DNA of 64,000 nt from Candidatus Poribacteria bacterium. GTDB taxonomy: Bacteria; Poribacteria; WGA-4E; WGA-3G. The notes beneath the pieces were generated by a model, which was given only the letters and a program-made list of their open reading frames with translations, was not told the origin of the DNA and made no database searches. How positions within the stretch are numbered: the first letter of the stretch is position 1; every line of letters starts with the position of its first letter. The stretch spans positions 62,001 to 126,000 of the forward strand of contig JAJEIE010000027.1 in the NCBI GenBank assembly GCA_022827625.1, in the 5' to 3' direction. Below are positions 1-8,316 of the stretch, one piece after another. Made by a program: the position numbers and the translations under genes.

Positions 1-649
1 TTTCCGTATCGCCGTTGATCTCTTCAACAACAGTGTCCCAGATGAACTTGATTTTGTCGTTTTTGAAGGCACGTTCCTGCATAATCTGGCTTGCCCGAAG
101 TTGATCGCGCCGATGGACGATGTATACCTCCGAAGCGTATTTGGTAAGAAAGATGCCTTCTTCTAACGCTGCATCACCACCGCCGACGACGATAAGCCGT
201 TGGTCTTGAAAGAAAAACCCGTCGCACGTAGCGCAGTAGGAGACACCGCGTCCGCCGTATGCCTCTTCACCGGGAACATTGAGGGTCCGGGGAGAAGCAC
301 CTGTGGCTATAATCACAGACTTGGCGCGGTATTCTTTCTCGTAGGTCGTAAGGGTAAACGGGTGTTGCGAAAAATCAACGGCTGTTACGGTATCGAATTT
401 GACTTCGGTGCCGAACCGTTCTGCCTGTTCTTGCATGCCTTGTATGAATATACCGGCTTCGTTGCCGAAGAAACCGGGATAGTTTTCCAAATCAAGGGTT
501 AGAGAGAGTTGACCGCCGAGCGCATCGCCTGTGATGAGAACAGGTTCAAGCATTGCGCGGGAGGTATAGATACCCGCAGCAAAACCGGCGGTGCCACCGC
601 CAATAATCACGATATTTCGATCTTCTATGTTGTTTGTGTTGGTTTCCAT
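1..649 (-). CDS. trxB: Thioredoxin reductase, C-terminal part beyond window
   Basis: Flavoprotein that uses NADPH to reduce thioredoxin in the cytoplasm. Read on the minus strand from ATG at 649, it opens with a short polar N-terminus and an FAD-binding Rossmann motif VIIGGGTAG near residues 14-22. Threonine replaces the usual proline of GGGPAG. An IIATGA segment follows near residues 113-118, then the redox-active CATC at about residues 139-142. The start of the NADPH-binding GGGDAALEEG motif is visible. The reading frame stays open to base 1, so the gene continues outside the window and about a third is missing. It is separated by about 50 bp from the methyltransferase pair, so it may be transcribed alone or end that operon. 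Confidence 0.95.
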   Translation of the reverse strand, partial: METNTNNIEDRNIVIIGGGTAGFAAGIYTSRAMLEPVLITGDALGGQLSLTLDLENYPGFFGNEAGIFIQGMQEQAERFGTEVKFDTVTAVDFSQHPFTLTTYEKEYRAKSVIIATGASPRTLNVPGEEAYGGRGVSYCATCDGFFFQDQRLIVVGGGDAALEEGIFLTKYASEVYIVHRRDQLRASQIMQERAFKNDKIKFIWDTVVEEINGDTE

Positions 650-700
650 TCTATTTTTTTAATTTCCTTTAGAAAGCTTTGAAGATAGCACCGATGGCAT

Positions 701-1522
701 TTATAAACACAACCGAGGAATCCCGTCGATAATTGGGTAACATCGCTTGCACATTTTGCAGTAGAGACTTTGCTCTTCACTTATGATTTCGCCTTTACAC
801 TGCGGACAGACGAGAATTTCCTGTAGCGTTTTTCTCTGACGGGTTCGGTTTCCTCTTGCTAAGAGCGATTTGGTGCGGGAAACGATGCTCCGTGGCACTG
901 TGCTTTTAAGCAACGGTAGCCATTGACTTTGTGCCGAAGTTTCTCTGCCTGCTGCGATAAACTTCTCAAGTGTCTCTGGACATTCCAGCTTCAACGGAGA
1001 TTTTTGTTCTTGTCGTATCTCGTAATCTATTGCGCCTTCCCATTCATATTGGACGAGGAAGAGGCTATGATGCGTAATGTGAAACCGCTTCCAGTACTTG
1101 TCTTTCGCCGCCAATATGTGAAAGAGTTGTCCAAATTGGGGACTCGTGTTGTTCTTTTGTAGTATCAAACGGTTGTCGATTAGGTTGATGATCCAGTTGT
1201 GATAGTGCCATCCGTAAATCCGCTCACCGATTTCAGACGGCGTTTCAATATAGCCGCGGTTCGCTACGCGCATCAATTCGGCGATGAGTTGTCTCGGATC
1301 TTCAACGTGTTCCAAGACATGCGAGCAGATAACATAGTCGAATGCGTTGTCTGCAAAAGGGAGAAACTGTCCATCGGCTTCTACCATCGGGCGATCGGCG
1401 ATGATTTTCCCGCCGCGTTGCTCATCGTCTTCTATGAATTTGTCGCACAAGACATCGGAACGTGTTTTTGGATTGTGACCGCTTCCTATCTCTAAGACAA
1501 AATCGTCGGTGCGAATGTTCAT
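701..1522 (-). CDS. SAM methyltransferase with C-terminal zinc ribbon
   Basis: Class I SAM-dependent methyltransferase of the type-11 family, 273 aa. The SAM-binding motif VLEIGSGHNP sits at about residues 9-18, and the post-II motif CSHVLEHVEDP near 66-76. The last 40 residues form a Trm112/YbaR-like zinc ribbon with two Cys pairs (CPQC and CKMC), followed by YPIIDGIPRL. That ribbon is typical of methyltransferases acting on sugars or surface polymers. Its start overlaps the stop of the upstream methyltransferase by 4 bp (ATGA), so the two are translationally coupled and probably act on the same substrate. The substrate is not evident. Confidence 0.85.
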   Translation of the reverse strand: MNIRTDDFVLEIGSGHNPKTRSDVLCDKFIEDDEQRGGKIIADRPMVEADGQFLPFADNAFDYVICSHVLEHVEDPRQLIAELMRVANRGYIETPSEIGERIYGWHYHNWIINLIDNRLILQKNNTSPQFGQLFHILAAKDKYWKRFHITHHSLFLVQYEWEGAIDYEIRQEQKSPLKLECPETLEKFIAAGRETSAQSQWLPLLKSTVPRSIVSRTKSLLARGNRTRQRKTLQEILVCPQCKGEIISEEQSLYCKMCKRCYPIIDGIPRLCL

Positions 1523-2385
1523 TTTTGGACGACCATAGTGATATAAGGACTCAGATACGGGAAAGCACCGGCGATGATTCTGCCTTTTATACCGAACCCG
1601 ACAGCCTTCTTGACGACGGTGAACCCGTTCAATCGGAAAAATTGGGAAAGATCAATAGGATTGGCGTAATACGCGCTGTCAGCGTCGCCGCCGATGGCAT
1701 CTGCCTGCAAATCGGGTTCACGGTAAATAAAGTTCGGTGATTTCGTGAAGAATCGCTTCCTTATGTGAAGCCTACAGTTCCGTATAAATTGTTTCAGTGC
1801 TTGCTGCTTTGTTTCACCCCAAACGGGTCTGCCGGATTTGCCAGACATCAAAGATAGCCAATCAAATAGCGGGATTAAGGGGGAACAGAGATTCGGTCCA
1901 GAGAGCACGATCCTTCCACCCTTGCGAACGACCCGTATCATTTCCGTTAGTGCTGTTTCTACGTCGGGCAGGTGTTCAATCAGTTCGTTAGAACAGATAA
2001 CATCGAACGACTCGCTTTCAAAGGGAAGTTCCATCACATCACAAACATGGTATCGGAGCCGTGGGTTTTCCCATTCCTGTGCTTCTGCAAGGAAGAGCGG
2101 GGAAATATCCGTGCCGACGACCTCGAAGTCCGCCTGATTGAGCAGCCGCGCAGAGATGCCGTTCCCACATCCCAAGTCGAGTATCTTGGACTGAGGGGGT
2201 GCATGACAGATGACGAGTTCTACATAATGTCGAAGATAGTCCTCGTCGTGCGCGTCTAAGAGTCTCTTGTAGGTCTCCGAGGTCTCATAGAATTCGCGCA
2301 TCCGTTCTTTTAAACTATTAATTCTGGGCACTGTTCCACTACGTTTCACAGTGGTTCTCGGTGAAGTCGTCTGGGTCTGGGTCAT
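1519..2385 (-). CDS. Class I SAM-dependent methyltransferase
   Basis: 288 aa methyltransferase. Motif I ILDLGCGNGISARLL is near residue 70, the acidic VVGTDISP follows, and the motif CSNELIEHLPDVE is near 130. The N-terminal region is long and polar; the C-terminal part lacks the zinc ribbon found in its downstream partner. The pair overlaps by 4 bp and reads as one operon. The domain order resembles UbiE/Coq5-like small-molecule or glycan methyltransferases. The exact substrate cannot be named. No strong Shine-Dalgarno is visible before the ATG. Confidence 0.85.
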   Translation of the reverse strand: MTQTQTTSPRTTVKRSGTVPRINSLKERMREFYETSETYKRLLDAHDEDYLRHYVELVICHAPPQSKILDLGCGNGISARLLNQADFEVVGTDISPLFLAEAQEWENPRLRYHVCDVMELPFESESFDVICSNELIEHLPDVETALTEMIRVVRKGGRIVLSGPNLCSPLIPLFDWLSLMSGKSGRPVWGETKQQALKQFIRNCRLHIRKRFFTKSPNFIYREPDLQADAIGGDADSAYYANPIDLSQFFRLNGFTVVKKAVGFGIKGRIIAGAFPYLSPYITMVVQK

Positions 2386-2423
2386 GAAAGGTGTTCCAAT
2401 AACTTAGAGTCTGTACTCTCATT

Positions 2424-2442
2424 GCGAAGTAAAGGACTTCGC
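2424..2442. other. Short perfect hairpin between cupin and methyltransferase genes
   Basis: GCGAAGT and ACTTCGC can form a 7-bp stem around a 5-nt loop directly after the cupin stop. There is no T-run on either side, so it is not a classical intrinsic terminator. It could be an RNA-stabilising 3' end or a remnant of the dispersed palindromes seen elsewhere in this window. Confidence 0.5.
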
Positions 2443-2844
2443 TTAGGAGCGGAGCGTGTTCCACGGTGCCTCATCATAGACATTGATGAGTTGGTATCCC
2501 TCCGTCCCTTTAGATGGACTTAGCGTTACAAACAGCTTCGCGGGCTGCTCGGAAACGTTAAAAGATGCATGAACCATATCCGCAGGAATGAATACAGAGT
2601 CGCCTGCGTTTAGGACCTGTTTCTTGTCTTCAAGCCACTGTTCCACACTGCCCTCTATGACGTAAATGACCTCTTCTTGCTCGGGATGTTTGTGGAAGTC
2701 GTGTCCGTATCCGGGGGAGAGGCTAACCTCCATCGCGACGATGTCTTTCGCGTTTGTGCTTTCTGGGCGGCTCAGCCACCCAATTGTTCCCCAGTCGAGT
2801 TCGTCTCGCTCTACGTCTGCAGACGCAATAAATTTTCCGTTCAT
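2443..2844 (-). CDS. Cupin-domain protein
   Basis: Small single-domain cupin, about 133 aa from the ATG at 2844; the reading frame is open 19 codons further upstream, but that part overlaps a palindromic repeat. Cupin motif 1 is seen as GYGHDFHKHPEQEEVIYVIEG (positions of the two His and the Glu fit metal ligands). Motif 2 is seen as GDSVFIPADMVHASFN. Such proteins are often isomerases, dioxygenases or sugar-binding regulators; nothing here picks one. It sits between a LamG gene and the methyltransferase pair on the same strand. Confidence 0.8.
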   Translation of the reverse strand: MNGKFIASADVERDELDWGTIGWLSRPESTNAKDIVAMEVSLSPGYGHDFHKHPEQEEVIYVIEGSVEQWLEDKKQVLNAGDSVFIPADMVHASFNVSEQPAKLFVTLSPSKGTEGYQLINVYDEAPWNTLRS

Positions 2845-2880
2845 AATGTAGTGCGTTCTCCTTGTCACGAATAAAGAGAT

Positions 2881-2903
2881 AGGTGCGGTTTTAAACCACA
2901 CCT
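2881..2903. repeat. Small palindromic repeat, family A
   Basis: AGGTGCGGTTTTAAACCACACCT-type palindrome (one arm mismatch) just upstream of the cupin gene. Related copies, all of the form G-rich arm, short A/T centre, C-rich arm, often ending in CCTAC, lie at 8039, 16736, 20166, 36863, 38688, 44986 and 45070. They are intergenic and resemble REP-like elements. Confidence 0.7.
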
Positions 2904-2921
2904 GATTGCCAAATGTTTACT

Positions 2922-3686
2922 TTACCTTTGAGATTTTAATGTTGCCCAGGTTGTGGATAATTTCCCAAGCGGATCGACCGGTGTCAGCACACCACTGTCC
3001 ATCTCAGCGAGAATTTCTGCTTCGGTGAGGGCACGGTTCCAGATGCGGACTTCGTCGATGAGTCCGAGGAATTCGCGGTTGCCTTCGTGTGTTTTCCCGA
3101 CGAGGACATCGGCGGTATCAGCCGTTCCCGGCAAAGGGTTTTGACCATCGAATTCGCCAACATTTTCACCGTTTAGCCAGTACCGATGTGTACCGTTATC
3201 TACGTGAGCGACAACATGCTGCCATTCATTGAGTGCAATTACTCCATCGCAAACACTACCGCTACCCCCGGCACTGAGGTGGAGGCATTCGCTCGGGAAT
3301 TCGGTGTAGAAGCTGTAGGAGCGTGGACCGTTGCCTTTTGCGACGATACCTTGCCACCGTTGGGCGTTAGGACCTTGATGGCGTTCGGCATTAATCCAAG
3401 CCATGACAGTGACAGCCTCATCGACAGTGAGAATATCGGCGTGTGGTACTGTGACCCAATCGCTTTCACCGTTCAGTTTAAGTGCGTTGCCGAATTTTCC
3501 AGCGACTAACTCAGGGGCACCCGCAAGCGTGCCATCGTTTCCGTACTGCGAATGATCGGAGACTGTGTCGCCGTCAAGTTCATCGAAAGAGAAATAGAGG
3601 ATAAGCGAATCATCCGACGGATCTGCAGCATAAACAAAAGATACCGCGAGTACCATAATGGCTAATGTAGACAGAAATATCTTCAT
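2922..3686 (-). CDS. Secreted LamG-domain protein with C-terminal TTWxxLK tag
   Basis: About 254 aa from the ATG at 3686, chosen because AAGGAG lies 6-7 bp upstream and it begins a clean signal peptide (MKIFLSTLAIMVLAVSFVYA). The mature protein is a single laminin-G/concanavalin-like jelly roll, from LILYFSFDELDGD to the closing motif LIDEVRIWNRALTEAEI. The last 20 residues are a separate conserved tail, PVDPLGKLSTTWATLK. The tail recurs in seven other secreted proteins of this window. LamG domains bind glycans or proteins; the ligand is unknown. It is a close paralogue of the next gene upstream (3762-4535). Confidence 0.9.
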   Translation of the reverse strand: MKIFLSTLAIMVLAVSFVYAADPSDDSLILYFSFDELDGDTVSDHSQYGNDGTLAGAPELVAGKFGNALKLNGESDWVTVPHADILTVDEAVTVMAWINAERHQGPNAQRWQGIVAKGNGPRSYSFYTEFPSECLHLSAGGSGSVCDGVIALNEWQHVVAHVDNGTHRYWLNGENVGEFDGQNPLPGTADTADVLVGKTHEGNREFLGLIDEVRIWNRALTEAEILAEMDSGVLTPVDPLGKLSTTWATLKSQR

Positions 3687-3761
3687 CTTTGCTCCTTTTT
3701 TCATGACAGAAGGTGCACGCTGAGAACCCAACCTGCGAGTCCAAAGCGCGCACGACAGGTT

Positions 3762-4535
3762 TTATCGTTCTGATGTTTTCAGATGTCCCCACGTCGTAGT
3801 GAGTTTCTGATGTGGATCAACGGCGAAGATCTCGAAGAAGCCCATATCCATCTGTTCAATGACTTCTTCTTCACTCAAGGCGCGGTTCCAGATACGGACT
3901 TCGTCGATGAGTCCGAGGAATTCGCGGTTACCTTCGTGTGTTTTTCCAACGAGGACGTTGGCGGTATCGGCTTTACCGGGCGGGGGTGGGTTTCCGGGGA
4001 AATCCCCTACATTTTCACCGTTTATCCAATACCGGTGTGTGCCATCATCGACTTGTGCGACGACGTGTTGCCACTCATCCAGTTCGACTTTTCCGTTGCA
4101 AACGGTTCCGCCGCCTCCCACACTCAGGTGGAGACATTCGCTCGGAAATTCAGTATAGAAACTATAGGAGCGGGGTCCGTTGCTTTTCGCGACGATACCT
4201 TGCCACCGCTGTGCAGCGGGACCTTGATGGCGTTCCGTGTTAATCCACGCCATAACAGTGACGCTCTCATCAACGGTCAGGATTTCGTCGTGTGGGACTT
4301 CGACCCAGTCGCTCTCACCGTTGAATTGCAATGCTTTGCCGAATTTTCCGTCAGCAAGTTTCGGATCGCCCATCATTTCGCCATCATTCTCATACAGTGA
4401 ATGGTCGATGGTGGTGTCACCGTCGACTTCATCGAATGAGAAGTAGAGGATCAGGGACTCCTCTGGCTCATTTAGCCCGTAGGCAAAAGATGCCGTAAAC
4501 GCGATGAGCGTTAGGATAATAAATAGGTTTCTCAT
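3762..4535 (-). CDS. Secreted LamG-domain protein with C-terminal TTWGxLK tag
   Basis: 257 aa. The start at 4535 follows a strong GGAGG. The signal peptide (to about residue 20, ending FAYG) is followed by one LamG fold with the same landmarks as its neighbour: LILYFSFDEVDGD, RWQGIVAKSNGPRSYSFYTE and LIDEVRIWNRALSEEE. The end is AVDPHQKLTTTWGHLK. The two proteins are so alike over most of their length that a tandem duplication is the simplest explanation. Only about 75 bp separates them, with a new Shine-Dalgarno, so they may be co-transcribed. Confidence 0.9.
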   Translation of the reverse strand: MRNLFIILTLIAFTASFAYGLNEPEESLILYFSFDEVDGDTTIDHSLYENDGEMMGDPKLADGKFGKALQFNGESDWVEVPHDEILTVDESVTVMAWINTERHQGPAAQRWQGIVAKSNGPRSYSFYTEFPSECLHLSVGGGGTVCNGKVELDEWQHVVAQVDDGTHRYWINGENVGDFPGNPPPPGKADTANVLVGKTHEGNREFLGLIDEVRIWNRALSEEEVIEQMDMGFFEIFAVDPHQKLTTTWGHLKTSER

Positions 4536-4612
4536 TTTGCCTCCATAAGTAATTCTCGGCTTTCGGACTCAAGGCGTTTGTAAAGGTTAAGTATTACATA
4601 ACTGCCACAGAA

Positions 4613-4648
4613 GTGAGCCGACTGCTGACAGCCGACACCCGATAGCCG
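4613..4648. repeat. Dispersed intergenic repeat, GTCGG/CAGC-type
   Basis: Contains the string that reads on the minus strand as CGGCTATCGGGTGTCGGC followed by TGTCAGCAG. Similar strings rich in TCAGT/GTCGGTTATCGG units occur at 7988-8023, 22408-22441 and 60818-60908. All are between genes. No mobile gene is attached. Confidence 0.5.
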
Positions 4649-4660
4649 TTTTCAATAGAA

Positions 4661-6361
4661 CTAATCTATCGGAACGATCTTTTGCCCTTCGACCACGATG
4701 AACCGTCGATTGACGGGGAGAGATGTCTCCGTATCAATATGTCCGCTAGTCCAGCGAATTTCGAGGCGTTCAATCTGTTCCGATGTGCCAACGCCAAAAT
4801 GGGCGCGCAGGTCGTGGAAAGAGAGGTAACTCCCGCCACTCTGCACCTCCCGATATTGGACGTGCGTTTCGGTGACGACCTTAATTCTCGCACCGATTCC
4901 AGAGCGGTTGCTTTTTTGTCCCACGGCTTGGATTTGTATCCAATTGTTTTGGTTGCCGACGACATTTTGGAGCAGGTCTGGACGTTGATTGCAGTTTGTA
5001 ACGAGAATGTCAAGGTCTCCATCGTTGTCGTAATCACCGATAGCAGCACCACGACTGACTTTTTTCAGAGCTAAACCGTCTGTCTCTGACGTAACGTTCA
5101 CGAACGTGCCGTCGCCTATGTTCTTGAACAGCAGATTTTTCTGCGGATAACTGACGTGCTTCTCAAGGGCAGTAATGTTATCCATCAGGTGTCCATTGGC
5201 GACGAAGATGTCTTGATGTCCGTCGTTGTCGTAGTCAAAGAATCTGATGCCCCATCCCAAGTAGCCGTGTGTTACCTCTGCTATGCCTGAGGTGATCGTA
5301 TTGTCGGTAAAAAAGGTGCCGTCATGGTTGCGGTAGACGGTGTTGGTTTCGGTCTGATAGTTGCTGACGGTCAGATCAAGTCTTCCGTCGTTATCGTAGT
5401 CACCGAAATCCGTTCCCATTCCGGCTTCCTCTTTACCCATATCATTATAGCATACGCCTGAAATTAATGCAACCTCTAAAAAGGGGTCTCCGTTCCCACT
5501 GTTTTGAAATAGGAAGTTTGGATCCTGATCGTTTGCGACGTAGAGGTCTATATCGCCGTCGTTGTCGTAATCCCCGAATGTTACACCTAACCCGTGCTGC
5601 GGATACAAGTTTGGGGGTTGATATAGATGTGAGGCATCGGTGAATGTGCCGTCACCGTTGTTTTTGTAAAAAGTATCGTGAGCTGCTGGATACGCGTGCG
5701 GGCCACAATAGACGTGAACCCCTCGCTCTTCACATCGGATGTCGTTCTCTGGCGTGTATACGGCATAGTTGGCTACATAAAGGTCAAGGTCTCCGTCGTT
5801 ATCGACATCGGCGAAAGCGGCGCTGGTTCCCCAATTCGGGTTGCCGACCCCCGCATAAGTGGTTATGTCTGAGAATGTACCGTCGCCGTTGTTTCGGTAG
5901 AGTTGGTCTTCACCGAAGTTGGTGACGTACAGATCGAGGTCTCCATCGTTATCGTAATCCCCGACGGTAGCACCTGTGCCGTAGGCAGTGCTGCCCACGC
6001 CTGTTTCTTGCGTGACATCGGTAAAGGTGCCGTCGCCGTTGTTTCGATAAAGCGTGTTGGGTTGTGCTTGATTTGAGGGACTATCTGCCTGAATTGCGCC
6101 GTTGACGAGGTAGATGTCGAGATCACCATCGTTATCATAATCGAAGAATCCACCCCCGGATCCGAGAAATTCGTTAAAGAGCCGCAAGCCGCTCCTGCCA
6201 TCGGTATGCACGAACGTCAGTCTCGCCGATTCGGTGACATCCACGAAAATTTGTTCTGCCGACACGGGTGCGCAATATTGGAAACTTATGAATAGCGTTG
6301 TAATTATTGATGCGAAAAAGCGATACGGATGTCTGATGTGATTAGGGTTGTTTTTTTGCAT
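4661..6361 (-). CDS. CRTAC1-family secreted FG-GAP repeat protein with ASPIC/UnbV domain
   Basis: About 566 aa from the ATG at 6361; the frame is open a little further, to a TTG inside the preceding gene. An N-terminal hydrophobic segment (residues about 17-35) looks like a signal peptide. The body carries at least seven FG-GAP/VCBS repeats with the calcium-binding loop DYDNDGDLDLYV, spaced 50-70 residues, which would build a beta-propeller. A conserved cysteine insert ends in VYCGPHAYP. The C-terminal ASPIC/UnbV domain includes SGIGARIKV and the ending FGVGTSEQIERLEIRW. It directly follows a TPR gene, a pairing also seen for CRTAC1 proteins in other bacteria. Adhesion or surface binding is likely; the ligand is unknown. 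Confidence 0.92.
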   Translation of the reverse strand: MQKNNPNHIRHPYRFFASIITTLFISFQYCAPVSAEQIFVDVTESARLTFVHTDGRSGLRLFNEFLGSGGGFFDYDNDGDLDIYLVNGAIQADSPSNQAQPNTLYRNNGDGTFTDVTQETGVGSTAYGTGATVGDYDNDGDLDLYVTNFGEDQLYRNNGDGTFSDITTYAGVGNPNWGTSAAFADVDNDGDLDLYVANYAVYTPENDIRCEERGVHVYCGPHAYPAAHDTFYKNNGDGTFTDASHLYQPPNLYPQHGLGVTFGDYDNDGDIDLYVANDQDPNFLFQNSGNGDPFLEVALISGVCYNDMGKEEAGMGTDFGDYDNDGRLDLTVSNYQTETNTVYRNHDGTFFTDNTITSGIAEVTHGYLGWGIRFFDYDNDGHQDIFVANGHLMDNITALEKHVSYPQKNLLFKNIGDGTFVNVTSETDGLALKKVSRGAAIGDYDNDGDLDILVTNCNQRPDLLQNVVGNQNNWIQIQAVGQKSNRSGIGARIKVVTETHVQYREVQSGGSYLSFHDLRAHFGVGTSEQIERLEIRWTSGHIDTETSLPVNRRFIVVEGQKIVPID

Positions 6362-6393
6362 AAGGGTAGGTTCAGTGCCGTGTTTGTGCGTCT

Positions 6394-7644
6394 TCACTTT
6401 GAACGTTCCAAGTTCTGCAATGCCTCCCAAGCGTCGCTATCATTTGGGTCAATCTGTGTAATGTGCCGGTAGAGATCTATCGCCTTCTGAAACTGCCCCT
6501 GTTTTGTGTAAATTTCGGCTAACCCGTGATACGCCAACGTGAGTTGTGGCATCTTCTCTATTGCGGTCTGTAGATGTGCTTCTGCTTTGTCAAAAGACGT
6601 TAGCTGGGTATAGAGCCAACCGAGTCGGACGTGTGCTTCTACAGCATCAGGATTGAGTTCAAGAACTTTCTCAAAAAGCCGAATCGCATGCTCAGGCATA
6701 TTGCGACTCATGTAGAGTCGTGCCAACTTGTCATATCCGACTGTAGACTTTGGGTTCAACTGAATCAGTGCCTGATAGGTCGTAATTGCAGCAGCAGTGT
6801 GCTTGTGTGCGAGGTGTATCTCTGCTAATTTCAGTCGGAGGGTGGTGTTCGTAGGGTCTTCCGCAAGGGCACCTTCGATCGCATAGGTCCGGTCGTAGTA
6901 GGTTTTCATCTGCTCGAATAATTTGAGGTGTGTTGTTGCTGCTGCTGTATCTCCGAGGAGTCGATAGGCTTTGGCGAGGTTATAGTAGTTGCTCTGGGCA
7001 TACGGTTTTTTCTGGATGGCTTTCTGATAGTGTTCGACGGCTTGCTGCGGTTTGTGCTGCATGAGAGCAATCAAACCGAGCCATTCGTAAACTTCAGCGA
7101 AATCGGGGTTGCGTGCGAGGGTGTGTTTGAAGGCGGCGTGTGCCTCATCAAACTTCGCTTGATGTGTATGGATGTAACCGAGGCGATAATGTGTGTCTGC
7201 CTCGGTTGGACATCTCTGGACGGCTTCTTTGGCGTGCTGTTCTGCGATGTCCAGTTTGCTCTGTTTACAATAGATTTCGGAAAGCGAGAGGTGCGTTAGT
7301 CCGTAAAGTCTGCTGTGTGTCGGTGAGTCTTCTGGGTCTGTAATTGTCAAAATTTTGTTGAACGTCTCGACCGCTAATGCTAATTCGTCTTGCAGTTTAT
7401 AGACGTTCGCCAGTTGGAAAAGGACATTTACATCTGTGGGATGTTGCGATAACATCGACTTAAAAGTATCTACTGCCTGTGGGTAGAGTCGCAACCTGAC
7501 ATATTCCATGCCCACCTGAAGTTTTGATGCCCTTTTTGTTCTGCTGACGGAGAGCGGCGCATACAACAAAGTGGTGGTCAGGATCAGAACCACACAAATA
7601 CACTTTTCAAGTCTCCAGTGATGGTATTTGTGACGTGCTTCCAT
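6394..7644 (-). CDS. Tetratricopeptide repeat protein, membrane-anchored or secreted
   Basis: About 416 aa from the ATG at 7644, which has AGGA 8 bp upstream; an in-frame start 14 codons earlier is possible. The N-terminus has basic residues and then a hydrophobic helix (CICVVLILTTTLLYAPLSV), so it is a signal peptide or anchor. The rest is about ten TPR units, for example YYNLAKAYRLLGDTAAATTH, AYHGLAEIYTKQGQFQKAI and a final DSDAWEALQNLER. TPRs mediate protein contacts. It ends 32 bp before the CRTAC1 gene, so the two probably form an operon and may form a complex at the surface. Confidence 0.9.
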   Translation of the reverse strand: MEARHKYHHWRLEKCICVVLILTTTLLYAPLSVSRTKRASKLQVGMEYVRLRLYPQAVDTFKSMLSQHPTDVNVLFQLANVYKLQDELALAVETFNKILTITDPEDSPTHSRLYGLTHLSLSEIYCKQSKLDIAEQHAKEAVQRCPTEADTHYRLGYIHTHQAKFDEAHAAFKHTLARNPDFAEVYEWLGLIALMQHKPQQAVEHYQKAIQKKPYAQSNYYNLAKAYRLLGDTAAATTHLKLFEQMKTYYDRTYAIEGALAEDPTNTTLRLKLAEIHLAHKHTAAAITTYQALIQLNPKSTVGYDKLARLYMSRNMPEHAIRLFEKVLELNPDAVEAHVRLGWLYTQLTSFDKAEAHLQTAIEKMPQLTLAYHGLAEIYTKQGQFQKAIDLYRHITQIDPNDSDAWEALQNLERSK

Positions 7645-7663
7645 GCCGATTTTCCTGGGCAGA

Positions 7664-7984
7664 CTAAGATTGTTTATCCACGACATCTTGAATCCAAGAC
7701 AAGGCAGCCATGCTCGAGGACCAGCCGATAGAAGTTATTGCGAGGAGTGCGACCTGTTGTATTTCTTCTTTCGTAATACCTTCTCGGAGGGCGCGGCGGG
7801 TGTGCGAATGTACGGCACCTTCAGACTTTGCCCCGATAGCGAGTGCGAGTTTGACGAGCCTCGCCGTCTTTGGTTCAATAGGACCGGCGGTGCCGCAGGC
7901 TTCACCCAATGCCTGATACGTTTTCCAAACTTCGGGGTATTCTTCAATGACGTTCTGAAGAAAATCGGGTAATTTATCTCTCAT
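7664..7984 (-). CDS. Carboxymuconolactone decarboxylase/AhpD-like protein lacking the CxxC
   Basis: 106 aa, one CMD domain: a helical fold including TARLVKLALAIGAKSEGAVHSHTRRALREGIT and a C-terminal EEIQQVALLAITSIG. The AhpD family usually carries a redox CxxC before the conserved His, but here that position reads GAVHSH, with no cysteine. Peroxidase-partner activity is therefore unlikely, and a decarboxylase-like or purely structural role is possible. It is followed within 20 bp by the TPR/CRTAC1 pair on the same strand. Confidence 0.8.
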   Translation of the reverse strand: MRDKLPDFLQNVIEEYPEVWKTYQALGEACGTAGPIEPKTARLVKLALAIGAKSEGAVHSHTRRALREGITKEEIQQVALLAITSIGWSSSMAALSWIQDVVDKQS

Positions 7985-7987
7985 TTT

Positions 7988-8023
7988 TAGTTGTTGGTTA
8001 TTAGTTGTTGGTTATCAGTTAAA
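7988..8023. repeat. Dispersed intergenic repeat (GTTGGTTATNAGTT units)
   Basis: Two to three imperfect copies of a unit like TTAGTTGTTGGTTATCAGTT in tandem, upstream of the CMD gene. Related to 22408-22441, where the units read GTCAGTTGTCGGTTATCGG, and more distantly to 60818-60908. Confidence 0.5.
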
Positions 8024-8038
8024 GGTAATATTCTGTTC

Positions 8039-8062
8039 GGTGCGGTTCCAAACCGCACCTAC
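8039..8062. repeat. Small palindromic repeat, family A
   Basis: Perfect-arm palindrome GGTGCGGTT CC AAACCGCACC followed by TAC. It is nearly identical to the copy at 2881 and lies between the CMD and tatA genes. Confidence 0.7.
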
Positions 8063-8103
8063 AAAATTAAAGTGAGGACAGCGATAGTGGAATCGATGCG
8101 TTT

Positions 8104-8316
8104 CTATCCGGTTTTCTCTTTTGGGGGTGTTCCATTCTCTCGTTGTGCTTGTGTTGTCGTTTCGGTTTCTTCTGACTGATTTTCATTGAGTCCCGCCTTG
8201 AAGTTGGTGATACTTTGACCGAGTCCTTTCGCCAAGTCGGGAAGTCGCTTTGCGCCAAAAAGAAGAAAAACGATAGCCAAGATTATTATGAGTTCTGTAA
8301 TTCCAGGCATACCCAT
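8104..8316 (-). CDS. tatA: Sec-independent translocase TatA/TatE-family protein
   Basis: About 70 aa from the ATG at 8316, with GGAGGT about 10 bp upstream. It has the canonical TatA layout: short N-terminus, membrane helix (GITELIIILAIVFLLFGA), hinge KRLPDLAKGLGQSI, amphipathic helix, and a Glu/Thr/Gln-rich tail. The FGAKRLPDLAKGLG hinge is diagnostic for TatA/TatB-like proteins. No tatC is seen nearby. It would oligomerise in the inner membrane to export folded proteins, possibly including Rieske-type cofactor proteins. Confidence 0.93.
   Translation of the reverse strand: MGMPGITELIIILAIVFLLFGAKRLPDLAKGLGQSITNFKAGLNENQSEETETTTQAQRENGTPPKEKTG

Noticed and set aside
3783-4400. 205-codon plus-strand open frame
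   Set aside because: It is antisense to the LamG gene at 3762-4535, which has a signal peptide, Shine-Dalgarno and domain motifs; the plus frame has none.
5200-6160. Regularly spaced repeats of a TCGTTGTCGTAATC-type string, resembling a CRISPR or tandem array
   Set aside because: They encode the FG-GAP calcium loop DYDNDGD in one gene; spacing follows protein repeats and sequence varies at third codon positions.
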